From Planctomycetota bacterium (lineage in GTDB: Bacteria > Planctomycetota > Phycisphaerae > Sedimentisphaerales > Anaerobacaceae), in contig JABMRO010000068.1 in NCBI GenBank assembly GCA_013202635.1, forward strand, positions 1 to 7,242: a DNA stretch of 7,242 nt, in the 5' to 3' direction. This document shows, one piece after another, positions 1-6,277 of the stretch. Numbering within the stretch: the first letter of the stretch is position 1; every line of letters starts with the position of its first letter. Below the pieces are notes generated by a model, which had not been told where the DNA came from, ran no database searches, and saw only the letters and a program-made list of their open reading frames with translations. A program made the translations under genes and the position numbers.

Positions 1-1
1 A

Positions 2-547
2 ATCGTTTGGATTGCACTATTCTACCGCCGCCTCCGCTACGGCTATGCCTTTAGAAAAATCCCCCTCACACAGGGAAAATTTGCCATTGTGGACCCGGAA
101 GACTACCTGCGCCTGAGCATTTACAAGTGGCATGCCAACAGGGGCAGATTCACTTACTATGCCCAAAGGAAGGTCTGGGACGCTGAAAATAAAAAAGAGC
201 GCACCGTCAAAATGCACCGCCAAATCCTTAAAGTTCCCGATGCTCTCGTCGTTGACCACATCAACCACAAAGGCTTCGACAATCGCAAAGCCAACCTCCG
301 TCCCGCCACTCATTCCCAAAACGTCTGCAACAGACCCAAATCGCCGCGCGTAAAATCTCGTTCTAAATACAAAGGCCTTGCATGGCACAAAAGAAAATGC
401 AAATGGCATGCGAGAATAAGAATCAAAGGCCAAACAAAATCACTCGGCTACTTCGATAATGAGACCAATGCCGCTAAAACTTATGACCGGGCCGCCGAAA
501 AATATCACGGCCAGTTCGCGGTTCTCAATTTCCCACCGGAACGATAA
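2..547 (+). CDS. HNH endonuclease with C-terminal AP2 DNA-binding domain (5' end outside window)
   Basis: The reading frame is open from base 2 to the TAA at 545-547, so the gene starts left of the window. A GTG at 89 could be read as a start, but it has no well-placed ribosome binding site, and the residues encoded before it (YRRLRYGY, then RKIPLTQGKF) look like a continuous part of the family. An HNH_3-type nuclease segment lies at about 209-334: MHRQIL, then VVDHINHKGFDNRKANLR and a following QNVCNR, which supply the His/Asp/Asn positions expected of the beta-beta-alpha-metal fold. An AP2 domain follows at about 362-535 (SKYKGLAWHKRKCKWHARI, LGYFDNETNAAKTYD, then YHGQFAVLNFP), which normally binds DNA. 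HNH plus AP2 is typical of homing-endonuclease-like and phage-like proteins, and such proteins are often multicopy. The role is inferred as site-specific nicking or cutting. It converges on the protease gene with only 40 bp between the stop codons. Confidence 0.85.
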   Translation: MVWIALFYRRLRYGYAFRKIPLTQGKFAIVDPEDYLRLSIYKWHANRGRFTYYAQRKVWDAENKKERTVKMHRQILKVPDALVVDHINHKGFDNRKANLRPATHSQNVCNRPKSPRVKSRSKYKGLAWHKRKCKWHARIRIKGQTKSLGYFDNETNAAKTYDRAAEKYHGQFAVLNFPPER

Positions 548-554
548 TCTTGAC

Positions 555-576
555 GTAGGGTGCGATATTTCGCACC
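555..576. repeat. 22-bp palindromic repeat, copy 1 (7-bp stem, 4-nt loop)
   Basis: GTAG is followed by the perfect hairpin GGTGCGA-tatt-TCGCACC (stem arms 559-565 and 570-576). It lies in the 40-bp gap between two convergent stop codons, so it could help end transcription from either side, but there is no T-tract on either strand. A second 22-bp element with the same layout is at 6226-6247. The two share GTAGGGTG at the start and CACC at the end and differ at paired stem positions, which points to a dispersed structured repeat, not a one-off terminator. Confidence 0.6.
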
Positions 577-587
577 ACTTGCCTGAA

Positions 588-3500
588 TCAATTTCCCTGG
601 ATGCTGTCACCTGCGACCTGGACGTCGTCTATGTTCCAGCCGGGATAAGTTACCGAATCGTCCGTCGGGCCGATACCCCAGCGGAAATAGACCGTTGGCT
701 GGTTATCTGCGACAGAGGCCGGAACCGCATACTCAACCAACTGCCAGAGGCTATCCGAGATATGGGAATAACCGACTGTCCACAAATCCACCCAGTTGCT
801 GCCGTCGTTCGATACCTGCACATCGGCATAATCATAAGGCGATTCGACTCCGAGCCACCGGCGGAAGCTCAGCCTGATGTTCTCGTAACCTTCGCAATTA
901 ATTGCGCCGGTAGTTGCATACCGCGTTTCGGCCATATTATTATCATAGTCGCCATCGAGGGCATACCCTAAGACGTTCTCGCCCACATACCCGCTGTCCG
1001 GGTCGCCGTTCCATGAGCCCTGACCCGCTGGAATACCCCAGGCCCATCCTTCGTCGAGCTGCCATTCGGGGTCCGTATCCATATTAGTGTAGTAGATTGC
1101 ATCCATAACCACTTTAACCGAGTGACTCAGGCTGTTCTGCCGGATGCCGTCCGTTACGAGGAAAGAGAACCTATAGCTGTGAAAGGCCTGGTCTGCGGCC
1201 GGTTTCCAGAAAACAGTCAAAGTATCGGCATCATAATAAGCCCCTTCCGGTAGATTGCCCACAAAGAAGTCAAGGTCGGCATTCATCGGATTAGTGGCGC
1301 TCAACGTCAGCTCGAGCCTTTCTCCGGGCCTGATTTCGTCCGGTGCGTCTAAGGGGTTCAGTTCAGGACCCTTCGAGGCCCATCCCGAGTTTTGCGGGTC
1401 ATGCCTGGCTGAGCCCCAGTCTATTACATCGGGATTGTACGAGCCCGGCAGGTCAATTACGTGGAATTGAAAATCATAGCCGTTCAACATCATCTCAATA
1501 TCACCGTCCTTGTCGAGGTCCTCGAGCACGGCCGATGTTAAATAGTCGGTGGAAAGATCGAACATTGGAAATCCCGACACTACCGAGCCGTCTGCTTCCC
1601 AGGCCATCATCGGTGCACCGGTTGCACCCATCACAAGCTCCTTCTGTCCATCGCCGTCAATATCGCCTATCAAAGGCGGACTGTACGATGCATCGCCCAT
1701 CATCGTCTTTGGAAAGCCGGTATCGGACAGTTCATTGCCCTGATGGTCGAAGGCGTGAATTAGACTGAATGCAAATCCGTCCGCTTCGACGTAGCTGCTA
1801 ACATAAACTTCGCTCAAACCGTCACTGTCAATATCTCCCACACTCAGCGCGCCGTCGCCGTCATCGCCTAACAAATCACCAACCTTGGTTTTCCAAACCG
1901 TGCTGCCATCAATATGGACCGCCATCACGCTGTCCTCCGTGCAAAACACCAGCTCGAATTCCCCGTCCGCGTCGAGGTCAACGATGGCCGTTCCCTTCTT
2001 GCTTCCGCCGAGCCACCTCTTGATTTGCTGGCCGTTGTGGTCCAGAATGAAGGTATAAACGCGGGTGATGCCCGGCCCGTATCCGCAAAGGGCAATCTCC
2101 ACGTCACCGTCACCGTCAAAATCCGCAACACTCATCGGGCCCTCTGTGGTATACCGCCGCTGCCACAGAAAAGTTCCATCGCCCTGGATGGCAAACAGGC
2201 CATCGCTCTCTCTGGATTCTTCATCAAGGGCGACGATAATTTCACTGTCGCCGTCGCCGTCAAGGTCCGCAAGAATTGGGCTGCCTATAATATAAGCATA
2301 CCAGTAGCCGCCGACCTCCACGGGCCAGTTGCCATCTACCACCTCACCGCTCTCCACGTGCAAAGCAGTGGCCATGACCATGTAGTCGTCCACTACGATT
2401 ATTTCGTAGTCGCCGTCACCGTCAATGTCTCCCACTGCCAGGCCTGAAGCGTTCAGCCCCGAAAGATTTGAACCCTTCGCCATGGGCCAGTTGGGAAGAG
2501 TTGTTCCGTCTTCTTTCCAGATGGTTATTCCTCCTTCGGGCCAGTACGAATCTTCACTAAACAATGTTGATGCCTGAACGATTTCATTTCGACCGTCACC
2601 GTCAACGTCGAGGCATAAAGGACTGCCGTAATACCATGTGTCTGCTTCTTCGGCATCTTCCGGTATAGGCCAGGGGGCCAGGTTGGCTGCATATTCCATG
2701 CCGAATGTCTTTCGGTCGGTGTGCGTGGCCCCTTCAGTATCAACGCTAAGACGTAATTCGAATACCCCCTCGCCGGGATTGGCAAATGAGAGATGTACAA
2801 GACCGTTGGGATCTGGAAGGGTACTATTTTCGTCGAGCAATTGCCAGTCTTCGTTTCCGTATTGCGTGTACTCCAGCCGATAGGAATCCCCATGGACAAA
2901 CAGCACCAGAGGGATGTCATTGCCGTCCGATGCGAATATCTGTTCCTGTCTTGGGGCAGCGATCTCACCGAGAGGTTGCCTCTGGTCTGCCGCCATAAGA
3001 GCTTCGTAGGCGTTGACGCGTCCTGTGCCGATATAGCCCTGAACGGGATTGATGTCCCCGTAATAAACGGGGTCCGTAGTATTTTCCAGAATGGCTCTGA
3101 CCTCCACGTTTGTTAGTTCCGGCCGATGCGCCAGCACCAGCGCCCCTACCGCTCCGACATAGGGCGAGGAAAATGAGGTCCCCGCTGTGGCAATATATTC
3201 GCCGTCAAGATCCGTTGTTACAATGTCCGTACCCGGTGCTGTAATATCCACCCAGGTCCCGAAACTGCTGTGACCGGTCTTGATGTCTTCGCCATTCGTG
3301 GAGGCAACAGCCATGACATTATAATACGCTGCCGGATAGAGTGGCTCGGATGTGTCGGCGTTGCCGGCACTGGCTGTCAACAGGACCCCCTGGGCAGAGG
3401 CATTGTCAATCGCTTCTTTTACGATCGGGTCTCCATCCGGTCCGAATTCATCGGCTCCGAAACTCATATTAAGCACATCTGCGCCATTCGCCGCTGCATA

Positions 3501-4481
3501 ATCCAGGCCTGAAGCAACCTCCTCAGAGGTAATCCAAATACTCAGACGCAAAACCATTATGCTGCATTGCCAGTTGATGCCGGCAACACCCTGGCCGTTA
3601 TTGCCCACTGCGGCAATCACCCCGGCAACATTTGTGCCGTGACCTGCAATATCCCACCAGTCGTCCGGTTCCGGTGTGACCTCGTTGCTGTCATTCTCGA
3701 AGTTCCAGCCGTGAATGTCATCGATAAAGCCGTTCTCGTCGTCATCCACACCGTTATCGGGAATCTCGCCCGGGTTTAGCCAGATATTGTCTTTAAGGTC
3801 GGGATGATTAATATCAACACCGGTATCCATAACTGCGACCACTACATCGCCACTGCCGGTTGAAATGTCCCAGGCATCGGCCATTTGGATTAGTTGATGA
3901 GCATACTGGTCAGGAAACTCCGGATCATTTGGATCGGAGCAGGATTTATAAATGTAGTTTGGCTGGGCATATTCCACCTCAGAATCCTCGTTGAGCCGGG
4001 CACAGATGCCCTGGACTTTTTCGGTGGTTTTCAAAAGATAGCACCGTGACAATTTGCCGGTTGTCGAACGCTCCTTTGGTTCTGCTGCTGTTGCGAGACT
4101 GATTTGGCCCCGTGTCTGACTTCCCGGCCGCTCGTGGGCACCCTTGAAAACCGGGCCTTCTTCATATACTCCATATTCGGTTTCAAGGCGACGGAGGATG
4201 GTTTTGTCTCTCATCTCTGTGGCAGCGCCGGATTGCGATAAAAGAGATATTCCGCTTGATTGGTCGTTCTTGAGCTTGACTATTACCTCACCATGTACGT
4301 AATTTTGTTTGGCAAGAGCCCGCTGCTCCTTAGTTCGGCCTATGGATGCTGTGGGGTCCTTTTCCGCCGAAGATAGTTCCGCTCTCGATATTCCTGCGGC
4401 CATAATCAGCACGGCTGCCCCCAAAATCAACAATCCTGCTTTTACTATCAACCGGCTTGGGTTTGTGTTATTTGTGCTCAT
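588..4481 (-). CDS. Secreted subtilisin-like serine protease (S8) with FG-GAP/VCBS repeats and C-terminal beta domains
   Basis: I chose the ATG at 4481, which has GGAG a few bases upstream and begins a clear Sec signal peptide (hydrophobic core about residues 12-30, cleavage likely after ISRA). A longer frame from a TTG at 4568 adds 29 non-signal-like residues. The product is 1297 aa. Residues ~60-178 are a prodomain ending EVEYAQPNYIY. The catalytic triad is visible: Asp219 (VAVMDTGVDINHPDL), His281 (AGHGTNVAGV) and Ser436 (GTSFSSP, codon 3174-3176), with oxyanion Asn374 (SAGN). An acidic loop at ~242-253 (DNGVDDDENG) may bind Ca. Then come an Ig-like region (~506-596), eight FG-GAP motifs (625-997), an ARHDPQNSGW segment, a putative-Ig domain (~1035-1127) and a C-terminal domain ending GWNIDDV, as in MAM or jelly-roll modules. 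No PEP-CTERM or T9SS sorting tail is visible. The protein should degrade extracellular protein; the substrate is unknown. Confidence 0.95.
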   Translation of the reverse strand: MSTNNTNPSRLIVKAGLLILGAAVLIMAAGISRAELSSAEKDPTASIGRTKEQRALAKQNYVHGEVIVKLKNDQSSGISLLSQSGAATEMRDKTILRRLETEYGVYEEGPVFKGAHERPGSQTRGQISLATAAEPKERSTTGKLSRCYLLKTTEKVQGICARLNEDSEVEYAQPNYIYKSCSDPNDPEFPDQYAHQLIQMADAWDISTGSGDVVVAVMDTGVDINHPDLKDNIWLNPGEIPDNGVDDDENGFIDDIHGWNFENDSNEVTPEPDDWWDIAGHGTNVAGVIAAVGNNGQGVAGINWQCSIMVLRLSIWITSEEVASGLDYAAANGADVLNMSFGADEFGPDGDPIVKEAIDNASAQGVLLTASAGNADTSEPLYPAAYYNVMAVASTNGEDIKTGHSSFGTWVDITAPGTDIVTTDLDGEYIATAGTSFSSPYVGAVGALVLAHRPELTNVEVRAILENTTDPVYYGDINPVQGYIGTGRVNAYEALMAADQRQPLGEIAAPRQEQIFASDGNDIPLVLFVHGDSYRLEYTQYGNEDWQLLDENSTLPDPNGLVHLSFANPGEGVFELRLSVDTEGATHTDRKTFGMEYAANLAPWPIPEDAEEADTWYYGSPLCLDVDGDGRNEIVQASTLFSEDSYWPEGGITIWKEDGTTLPNWPMAKGSNLSGLNASGLAVGDIDGDGDYEIIVVDDYMVMATALHVESGEVVDGNWPVEVGGYWYAYIIGSPILADLDGDGDSEIIVALDEESRESDGLFAIQGDGTFLWQRRYTTEGPMSVADFDGDGDVEIALCGYGPGITRVYTFILDHNGQQIKRWLGGSKKGTAIVDLDADGEFELVFCTEDSVMAVHIDGSTVWKTKVGDLLGDDGDGALSVGDIDSDGLSEVYVSSYVEADGFAFSLIHAFDHQGNELSDTGFPKTMMGDASYSPPLIGDIDGDGQKELVMGATGAPMMAWEADGSVVSGFPMFDLSTDYLTSAVLEDLDKDGDIEMMLNGYDFQFHVIDLPGSYNPDVIDWGSARHDPQNSGWASKGPELNPLDAPDEIRPGERLELTLSATNPMNADLDFFVGNLPEGAYYDADTLTVFWKPAADQAFHSYRFSFLVTDGIRQNSLSHSVKVVMDAIYYTNMDTDPEWQLDEGWAWGIPAGQGSWNGDPDSGYVGENVLGYALDGDYDNNMAETRYATTGAINCEGYENIRLSFRRWLGVESPYDYADVQVSNDGSNWVDLWTVGYSHISDSLWQLVEYAVPASVADNQPTVYFRWGIGPTDDSVTYPGWNIDDVQVAGDSIQGN
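1491..2609 (-). repeat. Eight FG-GAP/VCBS calcium-loop repeats inside the protease
   Basis: Eight copies of a D-x-D-x-D-G-x-x-E-[ILMV] loop occur at protein residues 625, 685, 739, 787, 835, 883, 940 and 988 (numbered from the ATG at 4481). Spacings are 60, 54, 48, 48, 48, 57 and 48 residues. Examples are DVDGDGRNEI, DIDGDGDYEI and DLDADGEFEL. Copies 5 (DADG), 6 (DSDG) and 8 (DKDG) vary at the fourth position. Such loops bind calcium in integrin-alpha-like beta-propellers, so this block is probably a propeller used for binding a substrate or surface. At DNA level it appears as recurrent gtcaccgtc/gtcgccgtc runs on the + strand. Confidence 0.9.
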
Positions 4482-4608
4482 CTTCTCCGTCCTTTCGCAT
4501 GAAGTATCTTTTGTCCTCTCAGATACCAGTGCCTCCCCGCTTATAATCGCTGATCCGAAGCCGGACAATGTATTCGCTGTTTTAAGGGCTGCTTTCCAAG
4601 CAATGTCC

Positions 4609-4659
4609 TCAAGTTGCTCTCGAAGCAGTAAAAGGCAGGTTTATGGCTTGGGGTAACAT
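4609..4659 (-). CDS. Possible 16-aa leader peptide upstream of the protease
   Basis: In the protease leader an ATG at 4659 is preceded by AAGGAGG (4666-4672) with a 6-nt gap, a better ribosome binding site than that of the protease itself. It opens a 16-codon frame (MLPQAINLPFTASRAT) ending in TGA at 4609-4611, 127 nt before the protease ATG and in a different frame. It is too short to judge by coding statistics and I recognise no family. It could be a regulatory leader ORF, a real small protein, or a chance start near a purine-rich stretch. The peptide has no run of a single amino acid of the kind seen in classical attenuators. Confidence 0.3.
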   Translation of the reverse strand: MLPQAINLPFTASRAT

Positions 4660-4707
4660 TTCTCCCCTCCTTCAGATACCTACTCTATTCGCACGAGAAC
4701 TGTTGCT

Positions 4708-4739
4708 ATTATACTAATAACCTGACTTAATAAAGTCAA
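4708..4739 (-). promoter_or_regulatory. Candidate sigma70-type promoter for the protease, with overlapping palindrome
   Basis: On the - strand TTGACT (4739-4734) is followed after 17 bp by TAGTAT (4716-4711); a perfect TATAAT sits 3 bp further on (4713-4708) at a 20-bp spacing. Either would start transcription near 4700, giving a leader of about 220 nt before the ATG at 4481. The palindrome TGACTT-aata-AAGTCA (4723-4738, as read on the + strand) covers the -35 and part of the spacer, a position where a repressor could act. Assignment is by pattern only. Confidence 0.4.
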
Positions 4740-4779
4740 CAATAAAATGAAATAAATAAAGCCGGTTTATGATGCCGGC
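4740..4779 (-). terminator. Probable Rho-independent terminator for the 4935-5999 gene
   Basis: On the - strand a GCCGG...CCGGC hairpin (arms 4779-4775 and 4765-4761, 9-nt loop) is followed directly by a T-rich tail (TTTATTTATTTCATTTTATT). It lies about 155 nt after the stop of the duplicated-domain gene and just before the protease promoter. The stem is only 5 bp, so strength is uncertain. Confidence 0.5.
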
Positions 4780-4800
4780 CAAAACAGGCTTGTACGTGGA

Positions 4801-4917
4801 TATGCACTTATGCACTGGAGTTTACCCCCACAAGTTTATCCAATGAGTTTATCCCCGAGAGCTTCTTACTTGACTTGTAACAGGGGAACTAAGTTTACCC
4901 TTGACTTACTTCAGGGG
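4801..4917. repeat. Cluster of short direct repeats (AGTTTAYCC motif, 8-bp tandem, 31-bp period repeat)
   Basis: An 8-bp unit TATGCACT is repeated exactly in tandem at 4801-4816. The motif AGTTTAYCC occurs four times in the same direction, at 4819-4827, 4833-4841, 4846-4854 and 4892-4900. A further copy in the same context (CTGGAGTTTATCC) is at 6819-6831. A longer imperfect direct repeat, CTTGACTT-N4-CAGGGG, occurs at 4869-4886 and 4900-4917 with a 31-bp period. The block lies downstream of the 4935-5999 gene. Its function is unknown; it could be repeat-element debris or binding sites. Confidence 0.5.
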
Positions 4918-4934
4918 GCCGGGGCCTTTAGAGA

Positions 4935-5999
4935 CTAATAAACACCATAGACCTCCAATCCCGTCGATTTGTGATTGACCAGAATACGAATGTTGATGAC
5001 CCTCATCGGCCTCGGCAGAGAAAGTTTGAAAATCCCGTCGTGGTAAAGTTTGACCCTTCCGTTTTTATTGAATACTTCTTTACGTCTTCCCGCAGGCGTC
5101 AGATACGTAACCTCGATATCATTGATTCTAAGATATGATGTCTTCCTGCCCGTCCTTTTCAACTGTATCTCTCTTATGGGTCTGTGAGAGGGATTACTGC
5201 ACAGTGTCTCGAGCCAGGTACTGTTCCCTCCGGGCGTTGTCCCCAACAGTACCTCTGACGGACCGCGATTCTCTACGGCTGTACGGCGCATCCTTCTCGG
5301 AAAACGCGGGACCCCGTCGGGATGATACGGAATCCCGGAAATCTCCAGGCCCGTCGATTTATGATTGATTTTAACCCGAATCCGCCTTATCCGCATCGGT
5401 CTGGGCAGTGCTAATTTGAACACATCGCCGCTATACAGTTTGGCCCTGGCGTTTTTGTTGAAGGTCTCCCGTCCCCATCCCTCCGGCGTACTGTAGGTAA
5501 TCTCAATATCGTTGATTCTAAGGTAGTTCGCCCTGTTTCCCGTCCGTCTTATTCGTATTTCCTTCAAGGGCCCCTCGTAACGGGTGCTGCACAGCGCTTC
5601 CAGCCACGTACTGTCGCCCCCCGGCGTGCTTCCCAGCACGATTTCTCCCGGATACGGGCTCTCGGCAAAGACCATCGCTGCTTCGTATTCACTAATCAGT
5701 TCTTTCAATTCGCCGAGAATCTCATCCACTTCGATGCGGTTGTAAGCGGGCCCGCTTGTTACATCCCTCAGCTCCTCTGCGTTAAGGACAATCTCCTCGG
5801 CCAGCGATTGAACCTTTCCTGAATATCCGTTCGCTATCGCCCATATTGTCCCCGCAGAGCTTCCAAGCACCAGCAGAACAAAAACGGCCCTCTTCAAGTA
5901 ATTGCCGGGGCTCTTTCCTGGGATACTCATAATCTCCGCCGTCTCACTTACTTCTTTCTTCAATCCCCGCCCCATTCGGTTTGTTTGTCTTTTGCACAT
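4935..5999 (-). CDS. Membrane-anchored protein with two tandem copies of an unrecognised ~107-aa domain
   Basis: The ATG at 5999 is backed by a strong AAAGGAGG (6009-6016) nine bases upstream. The 354-aa product has a basic N-terminus, one hydrophobic segment at residues ~37-56 (from RAVFVLLVLGSS to about IWAIA), then a helical, charged linker (~61-112). Two copies of one domain follow at 118-225 and 248-354, offset by exactly 130 residues and roughly 60% identical by eye. Blocks kept in both copies include STWLE, YLRINDIE, FNKN, LPRPMR and NHKSTGLE. Alternating hydrophobic and Arg/Lys residues suggest a beta-sandwich. The pattern loosely recalls small jelly-roll domains such as DUF2541, but I would not assign it. 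The uncleaved-anchor topology would put both domains outside the cytoplasmic membrane. A ligand-binding or scaffolding role is a guess. Confidence 0.85.
   Translation of the reverse strand: MCKRQTNRMGRGLKKEVSETAEIMSIPGKSPGNYLKRAVFVLLVLGSSAGTIWAIANGYSGKVQSLAEEIVLNAEELRDVTSGPAYNRIEVDEILGELKELISEYEAAMVFAESPYPGEIVLGSTPGGDSTWLEALCSTRYEGPLKEIRIRRTGNRANYLRINDIEITYSTPEGWGRETFNKNARAKLYSGDVFKLALPRPMRIRRIRVKINHKSTGLEISGIPYHPDGVPRFPRRMRRTAVENRGPSEVLLGTTPGGNSTWLETLCSNPSHRPIREIQLKRTGRKTSYLRINDIEVTYLTPAGRRKEVFNKNGRVKLYHDGIFKLSLPRPMRVINIRILVNHKSTGLEVYGVY
4938..5258 (-). repeat. Internal domain repeat, copy 2 (C-terminal)
   Basis: This stretch codes for residues 248-354 of the duplicated-domain protein and ends the gene. 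It begins SEVLLGTTPGGNSTWLE and ends NHKSTGLEVYGVY. It matches copy 1 without gaps until the last few residues. Codons in conserved blocks differ silently: NDIE is AAT GAT ATC GAG here and AAC GAT ATT GAG in copy 1. The duplication is therefore not recent, and the protein sequence has been kept by selection. Confidence 0.85.
5325..5648 (-). repeat. Internal domain repeat, copy 1
   Basis: This stretch codes for residues 118-225 of the duplicated-domain protein, beginning GEIVLGSTPGGDSTWLE and ending NHKSTGLEISGIPY. An Arg-rich linker of about 22 residues (including PRFPRRMRR) joins it to copy 2. Confidence 0.85.
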
Positions 6000-6015
6000 A
6001 TTCTTATGCCTCCTT

Positions 6016-6052
6016 TCTATATATAAAAGGCAATAATCCCGCTGTTCGTAAC
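6016..6052 (-). promoter_or_regulatory. Shared bipartite promoter-like element, copy 1 (upstream of the duplicated-domain gene)
   Basis: On the - strand GTTAC (6052-6048) is followed by 16 bp and then GCCTTTTATATATAGA (6031-6016), which runs straight into the AAAGGAGG ribosome binding site. Exactly the same two blocks with the same 16-bp gap occur on the + strand at 6884-6920. The TATATA core suggests a -10 region and GTTAC an upstream recognition box. If so, the transcript leader here is only about 10-17 nt. In this copy GTTAC is also part of the palindrome CTGTT-cgt-AACAG (6042-6054), which the other copy lacks. Confidence 0.5.
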
Positions 6053-6093
6053 AGGAAAAATCTTACTCTGCCATTCCCCTTTTGTCAATCTGA

Positions 6094-6099
6094 TACAAT
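6094..6099 (+). promoter_or_regulatory. Weak candidate extended -10 for the 6278 lipoprotein gene
   Basis: TGATACAAT (6091-6099) fits an extended -10 (TG, one base, TACAAT). No -35 box is recognisable at the usual distance. It would give a leader of about 170 nt running through the repeat elements at 6102-6274. Confidence 0.2.
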
Positions 6100-6101
6100 G
6101 T

Positions 6102-6137
6102 TTGTTATTTCGAGCGAAGCGAAGCACTGAAAGTCCC
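6102..6137. repeat. Dispersed-repeat fragment of the GAGCGAAGCGAAG type
   Basis: The stretch TTATTTCGAGCGAAGCGAAG followed by CACTGAAAG resembles the intergenic TCATT-C-GAGCGAAGCGAAG repeats that I recall from many environmental bacterial genomes. Only one copy is in the window, so its repeat status rests on recognition, not on a comparison made here. Confidence 0.4.
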
Positions 6138-6166
6138 CCGTCCGTTTGGGCGGAATCATTTAAAGC

Positions 6167-6196
6167 CGGCCTCATTTTTTGACGATAAAAAGGCCG
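6167..6196. other. Imperfect inverted repeat with A/T-rich arms
   Basis: CGGCCT (6167-6172) pairs with AGGCCG (6191-6196). Inside, a T-run and an A-run could extend the stem past a small bulge. It lies in the spacer between the divergent 5999 and 6278 genes. It could be a remnant terminator-like or repeat structure; its role is unclear. Confidence 0.3.
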
Positions 6197-6225
6197 ATAA
6201 AGCGTTTTGCGGGTTTTAAACCATA

Positions 6226-6247
6226 GTAGGGTGGGGCTTGCCCCACC
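6226..6247. repeat. 22-bp palindromic repeat, copy 2 (7-bp stem, 4-nt loop)
   Basis: GTAG is followed by the perfect hairpin GGTGGGG-cttg-CCCCACC (arms 6230-6236 and 6241-6247). It is the same length and layout as the element at 555-576 and in the same orientation. Two of the seven stem pairs differ between the copies and both are compensated. It lies about 30 bp before the ATG of the 6278 gene, so it would be in that gene's leader. Confidence 0.6.
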
Positions 6248-6277
6248 AATTCTACTGAGCGGAGTTGAAGGGCCAAA

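Larger units (their letters stand above)
4482..4934. other. Non-coding interval between the protease gene and the duplicated-domain gene
   Basis: This 453-bp gap holds no convincing conserved gene. Reading with the protease (- strand) from high to low coordinates, it contains a cluster of AGTTTAYCC motifs and a 31-bp-period direct repeat (4801-4917), a terminator-like hairpin (4740-4779), a sigma70-like promoter with an overlapping palindrome (4708-4739), and a transcribed leader of about 220 nt with a possible 16-codon ORF (4609-4659). The order of terminator then promoter indicates the two - strand genes are transcribed separately. Confidence 0.6.

Noticed and set aside
17..433. 138-codon frame on the - strand opposite the HNH-AP2 gene
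   Set aside because: It is antisense to a frame with clear HNH and AP2 motifs, and its translation shows no domain or credible start signal.
459..971. 170-codon + strand frame spanning the convergent junction
   Set aside because: It overlaps the 3' ends of two well-supported genes, including the conserved C-terminal domain of the protease, and looks like the complement of that coding sequence.
1343..2447. Several + strand frames of 64-177 codons inside the protease gene
   Set aside because: They are mirror images of the repetitive FG-GAP coding region. Repeated valine/threonine or serine/proline-rich translations follow from the Asp-Gly codon pattern on the other strand.
4482..4568. TTG start at 4568 for the protease, adding 29 residues
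   Set aside because: The added residues are polar and precede a normal signal peptide; the ATG at 4481 has a good ribosome binding site and places the signal at the N-terminus.
4801..4917. CRISPR-like array
   Set aside because: The repeats are only 8-18 bp, unevenly spaced and imperfect, with no spacer units of uniform length and no cas genes in the window.
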